A DNA stretch of 40,069 nt from Penium margaritaceum (taxonomy: Eukaryota > Streptophyta > Zygnematophyceae > Desmidiales > Peniaceae): the NCBI GenBank assembly GCA_023375785.1, contig SZWC01023467.1:1-40069 (forward strand), written 5' to 3'. A program made the translations under genes and the position numbers. The stretch's first letter is position 1. Each line of letters begins with the position of its first letter. The notes under the pieces are model-generated. The model was not told the DNA's origin, did not search any database, and saw only the letters and a list, made by a program, of their open reading frames with translations. Shown here in pieces: positions 25,835 to 35,000 of the stretch.

Positions 25835-26336
25835 AAATCCGGTCGATAATCGACCGGACCGAGTAACAAAAATACCATGTGGAGAAAATGCTCCGATAGG
25901 CCTGCCGAGGCGTCCGGTGGATGATCCACCTGATCCGGCGGATCATCCACCAGATCCAGTAGTGCAGGTTGTTACTGAGGGACGGCCAAAATCCTGGCTC
26001 GATGTCCGAAACTCAATAGTATGTTTTGTTACTCGGGGACTTGGTCAAAATTCTGACTGCAGGTCCGCGGACAGGTTTCGAACCTCGTCACACCCCATCA
26101 CCAAACACGACCCAAAAGTGGGTAGGGTATGTGGAAACAATGCAGGGGACCCCCACACCATGTGCAATGGGACATGCGCCTTAGGAAAGGCGCTTCGCAC
26201 GTGAATGAAGGCGCCACGACGATTGGCGGCGTCAGGCTTCTGTGGTGGGTGAGACCTGCGCTTTGGCAAGCATAACTTGAGTTACGCTTGGCTGAATTGC
26301 GCGCAGTTTGGTGCATTAGAAAGCTCATGACTAGCC

Positions 26337-26344
26337 CTATAAAT
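26337..26344 (+). promoter_or_regulatory. TATA-like box in 5' LTR
   Basis: CTATAAAT is present at the same relative place in both LTRs, about 210 bases before the LTR end, and is unchanged while neighbouring bases have diverged. This is the expected place for a core promoter giving an R-U5 of ordinary length. The transcription start cannot be read from sequence alone. Confidence 0.5.
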
Positions 26345-26551
26345 GATGTGATCATGTCTATGTTCAAAAACTAACGCACAACGACGCTATTCCCTTCGCA
26401 AACTAACTGTCTCTAAACTCCAGCTCACATAGCGTGAGGCGACCAGAAAGCTCACGCTCAGTCTCAGATTCGCCCAAAACAGTAGACGTGAATCACTAGA
26501 GGCAATCAGACAAACGTCGAGACCGCACCACGTGGATCTCATCCCGACAAA

Positions 26552-26566
26552 GGGTTATGGGCCCAC
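26552..26566 (+). promoter_or_regulatory. Primer binding site, half-tRNA type (initiator tRNA-Met)
   Basis: GGGTTATGGGCCCAC lies two bases after the 5' LTR. It is the exact complement of the anticodon stem-loop (around the CAU anticodon) of plant-type initiator tRNA-Met as I know it, and not of the tRNA 3' end. Drosophila copia uses the same kind of site, primed by a cleaved half of initiator tRNA-Met. The match and position are visible; priming itself is inferred from that family knowledge. Confidence 0.8.
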
Positions 26567-26643
26567 GGATCTGACCGCCTCCAACGTTCACGTCTTCCGC
26601 AGCGCACGGGATCATCATCTTGGACGTCGCCGTGAAGTGCTGA

Positions 26644-27440
26644 GAACTCGTTGGAGTAGCAGCTGCGCACATTGCGCAGAAGGAGACGCAGCCCATTCAG
26701 AAGAATGCGAGCGGCCCGGGTTTCAGGCTAAGGAGGTGGCAGTTTGAACTGCAGCTCTCGCATAAGGGGCTGCTGTATGTCATGCTGGGAAAGGAGGTGC
26801 TCACAGAGGGAACTGCTACGGACGCGGAGAAGCAGGTCTCAAAAAGAAGAACACGGAGGCGCTCATGCTCTTGGTGTCCGGAACAGCCGAGTCGTAGTGG
26901 GGCTACTTCCGGGGCTGCAAGCTGGTAGCCGAAGCTTCGGAAAAGCTCTGCGCCATCCACCAATCCAAGTCGCTCGCGAACAAAATCTTCGCGATGAAGC
27001 GACTCCTCACGGTGAGAATCGAGGAGGGAGATGATGTCATCTCCACCATGCAGCAGATCGAGTCGCTCGCCTCGCAATGCAATGACGTGGGGTGGAAGAT
27101 CGACACGCAGCTGCAGGCGATGGCCCTCCTCATGGCCCTACCTGATGGTTGGGATCCACTCATCACCGTCCCTGGAGGATGGTTAGAGAACAAGCTCACC
27201 TATGGCGCGGTCGCAGAGAACATCCGCAACGAGGTACAGCTTCGGAGTTGCGGGGAGTTCTCATCTTCCTCATCGGCCCTTGTCACAGAAGCGCGCGGTG
27301 GCGGAAGCGTGGGCCGAGGAAGTGGCGGAAAGGGCGGCGGGAAGAAGGGCGCCAAGAAAGGTGCGTGTCGCAACTGCAGCAAGGAGGGCCATTGGGCCCG
27401 TGAGTGCCCGGAGGAGGCGAAGACCGGCGACAAAAACAGT
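26644..27440 (+). pseudogene. gag: copia gag (capsid/nucleocapsid), frameshifted
   Basis: The N-terminal part is readable in one frame from about 26644 (no clear ATG), with RRWQFELQL near 26731 resembling the start of the copia capsid domain. Between about 26830 and 26895 the homology moves to another frame, which then has a TAG at 26895-26897. After it the frame is open, with SKSLANKIFAMKRLL near 26970 and an acidic patch, both typical of the copia gag central domain. A Gly/Lys-rich linker leads to a CCHC zinc knuckle (CX2CX4HX4C) at 27366-27407. Gag would form the virus-like particle and bind RNA. The ATG at 26994 is internal to the domain and is not the true start, which I could not fix. 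Confidence 0.8.
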
Positions 27441-27927
27441 AAGGGCAGGTCGCTCCTCAACGGCAACAGGAACCACTTCCTCAAGAAGACCAACAGGCAG
27501 TGCCTGGATTCTGGGGCCGAGGAGCACACCCAAGTCAAGAAGGTGGGGTTCGTCACCTACGATAAGTGCTCCAAGTCAATGGTGGTCGCGAACAACAAAG
27601 TCGAGGCGGCGGCCGGCCAAGGCGACGTGGAGGTGGAAGTCATGGTGGGCAGTAAGGAGTTGTTCACAATTCGTGATGTGTAGCACGTCCCCAGCCTGGC
27701 TGACATTTTGAGTGTCAGCCGCTTGTCGGACAAAAGGTATGAGGTGCTCTTCCACAGGAAAGGCGCAGTGGTACACATCGACGGCGACCGCGAGGTCGTG
27801 CTGGAGGCGAAGCACAAGGGTGGTCTCTACATCGTGGAGACCAAGGTGGTCCCCGCGGCATCCGACGCTGCAGCTTCGCAGGAGTGCGTCGTCAACATGG
27901 CCAAGGGCGGAACCGCTGATCTGGAAC
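27441..27927 (+). pseudogene. copia aspartic protease region
   Basis: It continues in the gag frame without a break. The catalytic triad DSG starts at 27507, within CLDSGAEEHT, which matches the copia protease pattern (usually LDSGAS.H). A TAG at 27681-27683 interrupts the frame just before HVPSLADILSVSRL, a conserved segment at the protease end that leads into the pre-integrase domain. The same frame then stays open to the frameshift near 27928. The enzyme would cut the gag-pol polyprotein inside the particle. The flap and second half are weakly conserved, so the domain end is approximate. Confidence 0.8.
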
Positions 27928-29028
27928 TTTTGGCACCAACGATTAGGGCATTCGGTGCCCGCAACCGTTAAGGAGATGGCGAAGCGCGACATGGTGCGCG
28001 GCCTCGTCATCGACGGTGCAGACGCGGCAGCAGATGCAGCAGTGCACAAAAAGTGCGAGCCTTGCATTTTGGGCAAGGCACGGCGCAAGCCACTCAACGA
28101 GAACATGGCTCGCGCAAAGAACCTGCTGGAGGTCGTGCACAGCGACGTGTGCGGACTGTTCAAAACACCGTCAAACGGCGGCTTCAGGTACTTTGTCACC
28201 TTCATTGATGACTGCAGCAGGAAGCTCTACGTGTACTTCATGAAGCGGAAAGGCGAGGTCCTAGACCGGCTGAAGGAGTACGTTGCAGCGCTGGAGAGGT
28301 AGACTGGCTGGAAGGTCAGAGCACTACGCAGCGACAATGGCGGAGAATACGTTGGCTGCAGCGGGTGGATGAAGCAGCAGGGCATCAAGTGGGAACCCAC
28401 TACGCTGTACTCGCCTCAATCCAACGGAGTGGCGGAGCGGGCAAACCAGACGCTGCTCAACATGGTGCGGACCATGCTTGTGGATGCGAGGTTGCCGCAA
28501 GGTTTCTGGGCGGAGGCTGTGCGTACAGCAAGCTACACCATCAACCTCACCCCAACAGCGGTGCTGAAGGGTAAGGGCGGTTGGAAGACGCCGCAGGAGG
28601 TTTGGAGTGGGCACAAGCCAAACGTGGCGCACCTGAAGGTGTTCGGGTGCAAGGCTCACGCGATGGTGCAGGCGGCACAACGACGTGACAGCAAGCTGGA
28701 ACCGCGGGCAAAGCCGTGCTTGTTCCTCGGCTACGAGAGCACGCAAAAAGCGTATTGGCTCTGGGACCTGCGCACGCAAGAGATCATCTGCAAACGTGAC
28801 GTCGAGTTCGACAAACAGCAGAGCTTCAGCAGTAGCAACAACGACATGAGCATCGGGAACACTCCAAAACAGGGGGAGTGGTTCCAGCTCCTTGACTACG
28901 AGGAGGAGCCGGCGGAGGCGGAGGTTGATGATGCGGCGTCGGAGCGTGGCGATGCAGCAGGTGCAGCAGCCAACGCGGAGGAATCCGATGATGATGCAGT
29001 TGGGCTGGAAAACAGGCGGAATGATCCG
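27928..29028 (+). pseudogene. copia integrase
   Basis: An extra T in the TTTT run at 27928-27931 appears to shift the frame; after it, homology begins at once with WHQRLGH. The zinc-binding HHCC module uses His at 27934 and 27949 and Cys at 28054 and 28063. The catalytic core has Asp at 28144 (HSDVCG), Asp at 28333 (RSDNGGEY) and Glu at 28435 (NGVAER). A TAG at 28300-28302 lies between the first and second Asp, at a place where copia integrases often have Gln. The D-to-E spacing has 33 intervening residues where many copia integrases have 35. The C-terminal part (KVFGCKA, LFLGYE) is well preserved. The region ends in an acidic, Ala-rich linker. The role is insertion of the cDNA into host DNA. 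Confidence 0.9.
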
Positions 29029-30036
29029 TAGAAGGAGGCAGCGCGGGACCTTGCCATCAGGTCGGACCTGGCGTCCATTGCTGAAAATGACACGTGGCAG
29101 CTGGTTGACGGGCCGAAAGACGCCAAGGTCATCGGCTTTAAGTGGGTCTTCAAGACCAAGTTCACGAAGGAAGGTGTGGTTGACAAATACAAGGCGCGGT
29201 TCGTGGCGAAGAGGTACGCACAGCGTAAGGGCGAGCATTACGATGAGATGTTCGCCCCCGTCGCCAAGTTCACAAGCATCCGGGCGATCCTTTCGGTGGC
29301 AGTCGTGAAGGACATGGAGCTCCACCAAATGGACGTAAAAACGGCCTTCCTTAATGGCATCATCCACAAGGAAATCTACATGGAGATGCCGGAGGGGGTG
29401 GAGGCGCCGGAGGGCAAGGTGTGCAAGCTGCGAAAGTCCTTGTACGGGCTAAAACAATCGCCCCGATGCCGGTACCAACAGATGGACAGCTTCATGGCAC
29501 AACTCGGCTTCAAGCGCTGTGAGGCAGATCACAGTGTGTACGTGCGGCGCAACAAGAAGCTCCATCAGATTGTCACACTCTATGTGGACGATCTGATCTT
29601 GTGCTCCTCAGACCTGCCAAGCCTACAGCAGCTGAAAGAGCAGCTGAGCAGCAGGTTTCAGATGTCGGACATGGGGGAGCTAGAGTTCTACCTTGTGGTG
29701 AGCATTACGCGGAACCGGAGGGCACGCACGCTTGAGCTGGGGCAGGCCAAATACGTGGCCGAGGTGCTGGAGCGGTACGACAAGGAGGACTGCAAACCAG
29801 TGTGTTGTCCTGTCTCCACGACCTATGAACTGAGTACGGCAATGGCACCGCAAACAAAAGAAGAGCGGGAGGACATGGCAGGGGTGCCTTACCAATCGGC
29901 GGTGGGCAGCCTCATGTACGCCATGGTGGCGACTCGACCGGACTTGGCCTACGCGGTGGGCCAAGTAAGCAGGTACGTGGTCGATCCAGGGCCACTACAC
30001 TGGCAGGCGGTTCAGCGCATCCTCCGCTACCTGTAG
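29029..30036 (+). pseudogene. copia reverse transcriptase
   Basis: It is in the same frame as integrase, with a TAG at 29029-29031 in the linker and another at 30034-30036 after ILRYL. Between them the frame is fully open and shows the classical copia motifs: TWQLV and GFKWVFKTK at the start, QMDVKTAFLNG with the first catalytic Asp at 29332, SLYGLKQSPR near 29430, and YVDD at 29581-29592. VGSLMYAMVATRPDLAYAV near 29905 is the connection to RNase H. All three catalytic Asp residues are present, so the polymerase core is intact apart from the TAG codons. It copies the element's RNA into cDNA in the particle. Confidence 0.95.
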
Positions 30037-30591
30037 GCGACGCGGCATGCGCGCCTGAGGTTTGAGGGCAAAGGGCGGGCGGACCATTTGCGTCTGGTCT
30101 GCTACACAGATGCACACTACGCTGGCGATGTGAACAAGCGGAAGTCCACATCCGGCTACGTGTTCTTCCTTGCTGGTGCAGCGGTCTTGTGGTATAGCAG
30201 GAAGCAGGACTACGTCACCACCTCCACAGTGGAAGCAGAGTACATTGCGCTGGCCGGGGCGGTCAAGGAGGCGATGTGGCTCCGCAGGTTGCTGGGGGAG
30301 CTGGACGTGCCGCAGCTGGAGCCTACGGTGGTGTACGAGGACAACACTGGCTCCATCTCACTGACAAACAACCCGATGCAGAACAGGAGGACAAAGCACA
30401 TCGATGTGCGTTATCACTATGCACGGGACATGGTCGAGAAGGGGCAGGTGGTGCTGCAGCACTGCAGTACGCACAGCATGCTTGCAGATTACTTGACCAA
30501 AGCGCAACCCGCAGACCGGCACGCGATGAGCGTGGATGGACTTGGGATGACCAGCGATGATGGGCTGGAAGGCGCAGCGGAAGATGAGTGA
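30037..30591 (+). pseudogene. copia RNase H and pol C-terminus
   Basis: It continues the pol frame after the TAG at 30034. Catalytic acidic residues are visible: Asp at 30109 (TDAHYAGD), Glu at 30238 (EAEYIAL) and Asp at 30340 (YEDNTGS). KHIDVRYHYARD near 30397 and LADYLTKA near 30483 are the usual C-terminal copia blocks. The frame ends at TGA 30589-30591, 43 bases before the 3' LTR. The domain would remove the RNA strand during reverse transcription. It is intact except that the TAG separates it from the reverse transcriptase. Confidence 0.93.
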
Positions 30592-30623
30592 GAGCAAGCA
30601 GGAGCAGCGGGCATGGAAGGTGC

Positions 30624-30634
30624 AAGGGGGAGAA
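30624..30634 (+). promoter_or_regulatory. Polypurine tract
   Basis: AAGGGGGAGAA directly abuts the TG of the 3' LTR, where plus-strand DNA synthesis is primed in LTR retrotransposons. Confidence 0.85.
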
Positions 30635-31608
30635 TGTTGAAAGATTGCCCCACCGCATGCCCAAGTAAGGCGTCGGGAGGCGCTGACGAGCCACCAGAAA
30701 CTGGAAACTCAGCTCCGGCGGATCTGGCGACTCGACATTTTCTTGGATCCTCAAATGGGGGATTGCCCTTGAGAGATGACAAGTTGCTGAATCCGGTGGA
30801 AGTTGTTTCGCTGGAATCGGACAACTATCGAGGGAGATATGGCTTGCCAAAGTTGGGGTATGCGCAGCGGCTCTGGGAGCCGGCTGCGAGTCGAAATCCG
30901 GTCGATAATCGACCGGACCAAGTAACAAAAATACCATGGGGAGAAAATGCTCTGATAGGCCTGCCGAGGCGTCCGGTGGATGATCCACTTGATCCGGCGG
31001 ATCATCCACCGGATCCAGTAGTGCAGGTTGTTACTGAGGGACTTAGCCAAAATCATGGCTCGACGTCTGAAACTCAGTAGTACGTTTTGTTACTCGGGGA
31101 CAGTCAAAATTCTGACTGCAGGTCCGCGGACAGGTTTCGAACCTCGTCACACCCCATCGCCAAACACGACCCAAAAGTGGGTAGGGTGTGTGGAAACAGT
31201 GCAGGGGACCCCCACTCCCTGTGCAATGGGACATGCGCCTTCGGAAAGGCGCTTTGCACGTGAATGAAGGCGCCACGACGAGTGGCGGCGTCAGGCTTCT
31301 GTGGTGGGTGAGACCTGCGCTTCGGCAAGCATAACTTGAGCTACACTTGGCGGAATCGTGCCCGGTTTGGTGCGTTGGAAAGCTCATCACTAGCCCTATA
31401 AATGATGTGATCATGTCCATGTTCAAAAACTAACGCACAACAACGTTATTCCCTTCGAAAACGGACTGTCTCTAAATTCCTGCTCACATAGCGTGAGGCG
31501 ACCAGAAAGCTCACGCTCTGTCTCAGATTCGCCCAAAACAGTAGACGTGAATAACTAGAGGCAATCAGACAAACGTCAAGACCGCACCACGCGGATCGCA
31601 TCCCTATA
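30635..31608 (+). repeat. copia 3' LTR
   Basis: It is 974 bp and starts TGTTGAAAG like the 5' copy. It ends CCCTATA where the 5' LTR has CCCGACA, so the terminal CA has mutated to TA. It contains the palindrome TCCGGTCGATAATCGACCGGA at 30897-30917 and a perfect 14-bp inverted repeat (30973-30986 with 30999-31012). The TATA-like box is at 31397-31403. Confidence 0.93.
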
Positions 31609-31613
31609 GTTAC
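31609..31613. repeat. Right target-site duplication GTTAC
   Basis: It matches 25533-25537. The satellite monomer of type c resumes here exactly at the interrupted point (GTTACCCCC). Confidence 0.9.
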
Positions 31614-32438
31614 CCCCTTCGATTACCTGTGACTCTTGTTGTGAGTTGTAAACATTGACCACATGAAGTGATATTATTTGGTCATGGTCAGTACCATATG
31701 CATACTTTGGTTGGTCAATGTGCATGGTAGCCACACTGTGCCACTACAGCTTGAAGATCTTTGTACTTGCTACTTGATAGCTAGTATTCACAACCCATGA
31801 TTTCCCCCTCTGGCCATTTGTGACTGTTGTTAGGAGATGTCAACGTTGACCACATATGGTGACATTCTTTGGTCATGGTCAGTGACATATGCCTACTTTG
31901 GTTGGTCATTGTACATGGTAGCCACACCGTGCGACTACTTTTTGAAGGTCCTTGTGCTTGATAGTTGGTACCTGGTGTTCCCAAAACCATCGGTCCCCCC
32001 CCCCTCTGACCATTTGTGACTCGTATTAGGAGTTGTCAACGTTGACCACACACAGCGGATTACTTTGGTCAAAGGTAGTATAGATGCCTTCTTTGGTCGG
32101 TCATTGTGCATGGTAGCCACACCGTGCTACTAATTACTGAAGTTTGTTGTACTTGCTAGATGAGAACTAATATTCCAAAGCCATTGTTCCCCCCTCTAAC
32201 CATTCGTGACTCGTGTTATGGGTTGTGAACGTAGACCGCCCATGTTGATGTTATTTGGTTATCGTCAGTGACATCTGCCAAGTTTGGTTGTTCAATGTGC
32301 ATAGTGGCCAAACTATGCCACTACTCATTCAAGTTCTTTGTCCTTTGTAGTCGGTACATAGGGTTCCCAATCCATTGTCTCTCCCTCCGAGCATTTGTGA
32401 ATCCTCTGATGAGTTGTCAGTGTTTACCACACATAGTG
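31609..32438. repeat. Satellite array, resumed after copia
   Basis: The rest of the split type-c monomer is followed by d (from about 31660), e (about 31850), f (about 32045) and a (about 32235), and the start of b, which is cut off after CACACATAGTG at 32438. The order is the same as left of the copia element. Confidence 0.92.
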
Positions 32439-33587
32439 TGTCAAGCACACTTTGGCCGCGACTGCGCAGGGAAGACCAATCCGCGAAAGGAAGTCCCGGG
32501 TGACCCAAAGACCGCGTAAGGAACACTGGCTCCCGTTGAGGCGGTCGAGCTAAGGGTGGCGCGAAGCCCAGGGGCAGAGAAAACAAAGTAGCCGCGGGGA
32601 AGCTGCCGTGTGTTGACATTATCACCTGCGACGGCTTCCCTACGGCTACCTCAAGCGCTTGTGGCGGAAGGCGGGAAAGGCGGGAAAGGCGGAAAGCAGT
32701 GGAGGAAGTCCGCGGCACAAAGAGAACAAAGACGAGTCGTAGCAAGATCCGCGATCTCTGAGAGGGTGCAGATAAGTGAGCGGATGGACCGAGCAATCAG
32801 GGGAGAAAACACCCAACCAGCATCAAGTGATCGTGCGTCAATCACAGAGGAATCTCTGGAGACGCAGCGTGGAAGATGAAGATTCAAGGAAGAACTCAAA
32901 GACCGCATGCACAAGCCGCGGATGAAGAAGATGATTAGTATAAGATATGCAGTGTGTTTGAGGATGAGACCCGCGGGGCGTAGCCGAACCGCATGGAGTC
33001 CAAGTAAGAGGAGATGGAGATAACATCAGAGGGAGGGGACAGACGGTGTGTAGATACCGTGCGGAGTCCCAAGTAGATAAGACATTGATGGCACTAGCAC
33101 AACATTAGCTCAGTCTTGCTTGCTTCCTTGACCAATACTTCGCACTCATGTACTCCGTCAAGCTTATCAGAGACTTTTAACTGCTCTCCTCTGCGATTAA
33201 CGCCCCACTACCTCTGTGCCTTCCGTAGTCCTTGGACTCCTATCCGCAGACTGCGGGACTGTTTGCGTGAAGAGCCAAAAGCCCGGATGAAGTGAGCTGC
33301 CGGCGGTGTCCTTGCTTGCACACATCTGCGGAACGAGGATTCCGCGGAGAGGAGCTAGAAGCCACGAGGTGGCGGGCTTGCGTGTGGCAAGCAATGGACC
33401 GCGGAGTATCATTCCTCGGTGAGGTCCGTGCGCAGAGATCCAGACTTGCGGTCCGCGGATTTACAGTAGCTTGGAGCTGGTATTAGTGTTTTGGTGTACG
33501 CCTAGCTTGAGTATTAGTGATTGTGAGAAGTGCATAGTCCGCACATAGCGCGGAATAAGATCTGCGCGGAAAAATCAAAGTGCGGCA
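32439..33587 (+). repeat. Candidate 5' LTR of the gypsy-like element
   Basis: It starts TGTCAAGCAC exactly at the satellite break and could end at GCGGCA near 33587. GGGTATCAG at 33596 resembles, imperfectly, the common plant primer site TGGTATCAGAG (3' end of initiator tRNA-Met). The stretch has no credible coding frame, contains repeated CCGCGGA words and a TATAAGA near 32939. Without a second LTR the boundaries are a guess. Confidence 0.4.
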
Positions 33588-33710
33588 AAATTGGGGGTAT
33601 CAGTGTCATGGTACGGTGAGCTTGGATAGTTCCTTACTTTTTGTTTTGCGGAACTACACGTAACCTTCAGATCAGTCATTGATGTTGGCAGCAAGCTTTG
33701 TGTATCAGGA
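33588..33710 (+). other. Leader between candidate LTR and gag
   Basis: About 120 bases with the possible primer-site remnant near 33594-33604 and no open frame of note. It leads into the first gag frame. Confidence 0.35.
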
Positions 33711-35000
33711 TTGCAGGAGACGGCAGCATCAGTCATCCGTGCGGTGTTTCTTGCCGCGCTAAGCCACCACTTACGTAGGCAGTCAGAGTTCCTCGCCTAT
33801 GCTGTCCCGCACCCAGTTAGCTCTTCACCCGACGCTGACCCCTTGGCCCAACACCAACGAGTGAATGACTGGCTGAAGCAACTGCACTTGCGTCGCATCA
33901 TGGACGCTCTAGGCAAACGTGTGGAGGTGGAAACAATATCCAACCATGGCAGTTGTGGATTCAGCCAGCCCCAGCACGAGTTGGAGGGACAAAAGGCTAC
34001 TGTTACGGCACCACCTTGGTTTTCCGATCCCCAACCATCATCGCAGCAACACTCCGCTGGTGGAGAATTTGCGGCCTACCGCGCATTGGTCTACTGGCGT
34101 CGTGGCGGGCAGCAGCCGTCGATGGCTGGCAACACTACAGTGGACGATCAGCAGTCAGTGATGGAATTGCAGCAAACAGGACCATCTGCTTGCGCATTTG
34201 GGATGCCCCTGGACTCGAACCTGCCGCGGCAGCTGGCAGGGACGGTTCTGGAAGATTTGATGGCACGATCACCTATGAGTGGACTCTAGCAGCAGCAGAC
34301 GGTCCCACCAGCACTCCACCCAGGAAGCGAGCTACTGGGGACACCGGAGCCTCTTCAAACACCGGGATCCGCGCAGTCGCCGGCAAATCAACCTCTGGCA
34401 AATCAACCTTCCCCGCCTGTGGGAGCAATGGCGGTGGAACCCATCACACCTTCTTAGACAACGAGATTTCCACAACCGCCTATGCACTCCCTACAGCCGA
34501 CTCTGGGAGTCGGACAGGTAGGGGTGCCACCGTAGTCCCCCACATCCGGAGCTCACCGAAGCAGATGCCTCTCCAGCTAAGCATGGGCGGACCACTAACG
34601 GGAACATCCCCACATGCCATACTGCAGGTACTGCTACAGCACCAAGCGTACCCATCCTAGGTGTCCAAGAATATGCCATAGGCGGGAGCACTGCCGCATC
34701 CACCAGCACCTGGACTAGCAACTTCGCAACCTTGGCAGCACGTGCTGCAAGTAGGAGTGGCGGTTCAGCCTCTTGTGGGAAAGACACAACCAAGGAATCA
34801 GGGTGGGGGCATTATTCACCAAGGAACTCGAGCCCAATCAACAGGGACTCAACCTCTGAGCCATCCGCAGCACATGCTTAGGGGTGTGATGCAAATGAGC
34901 ACCAAATTCAGCCTCCTGCTACCACTCCACCCTCATGTATGACGCAGCACCAGCATCCTATGGGCATGACGCAGATCGGAGCAACACCACCAATACCCGT
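33711..35000 (+). pseudogene. gag: gypsy-like gag, N-terminal Pro/Gln-rich part
   Basis: The frame is open from 33711 to a TAG at 34287, then continues as Pro/Gln-rich sequence past TAG codons at 34455 and 34533 to a TAA at 34578. Near 34560 the same kind of composition moves to the next frame, which has a TAG at 34879 and stays open to 35088. The product would be a low-complexity N-terminal gag extension with no conserved domain that I recognise. I treat it as gag because it leads directly into the retrotransposon gag domain downstream. The ATG at 33711 follows the leader and is the most upstream plausible start, but it is unproven. Confidence 0.55.

Larger units (their letters stand above)
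25538..26549 (+). repeat. copia 5' LTR
   Basis: It starts TGTTG and ends CCCGACA, so it has canonical TG...CA ends. It is 1012 bases as written, but 39 are N; alignment to the 3' LTR shows the N run stands for about one base, giving 974 bp. It contains a near-perfect palindrome at 25838-25858, a hairpin with arms 25914-25927 and 25940-25953, and a TATA-like box near 26338. Confidence 0.93.
25538..31608 (+). mobile_element. Ty1/copia LTR retrotransposon, full length, decayed
   Basis: It is bounded by two LTRs of the same underlying length (974 bp), both starting TGTTGAAAGATTGCCCC, and flanked by the 5-bp duplication GTTAC. The internal order is primer site, gag with CCHC knuckle, DSG protease, integrase, reverse transcriptase with YVDD, RNase H, polypurine tract. 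Integrase before reverse transcriptase defines the copia superfamily. The insertion splits a type-c satellite monomer precisely. My hand alignment of the LTRs gives roughly 75-80 differences, about 8 percent, so the insertion is not recent. Coding is interrupted by several TAG codons and at least two frameshifts, so this copy is unlikely to be autonomous unless TAG is read through. The element is visibly GC-richer than the satellite. Confidence 0.95.

Noticed and set aside
26070..26095. tRNA T-arm or B-box-like GGTTTCGAACCT in the copia LTR
   Set aside because: No cloverleaf, A box or acceptor pairing is found around it, so I do not call a tRNA or a SINE.
28324..29367. A 347-codon open frame on the minus strand inside copia pol
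   Set aside because: It is the antisense of clearly homologous integrase and reverse transcriptase coding; GC-rich codons leave the opposite strand open. No domain is recognisable.
33292..33486. Short open frame in the candidate gypsy LTR
   Set aside because: It has no domain and lies within probable non-coding LTR sequence.
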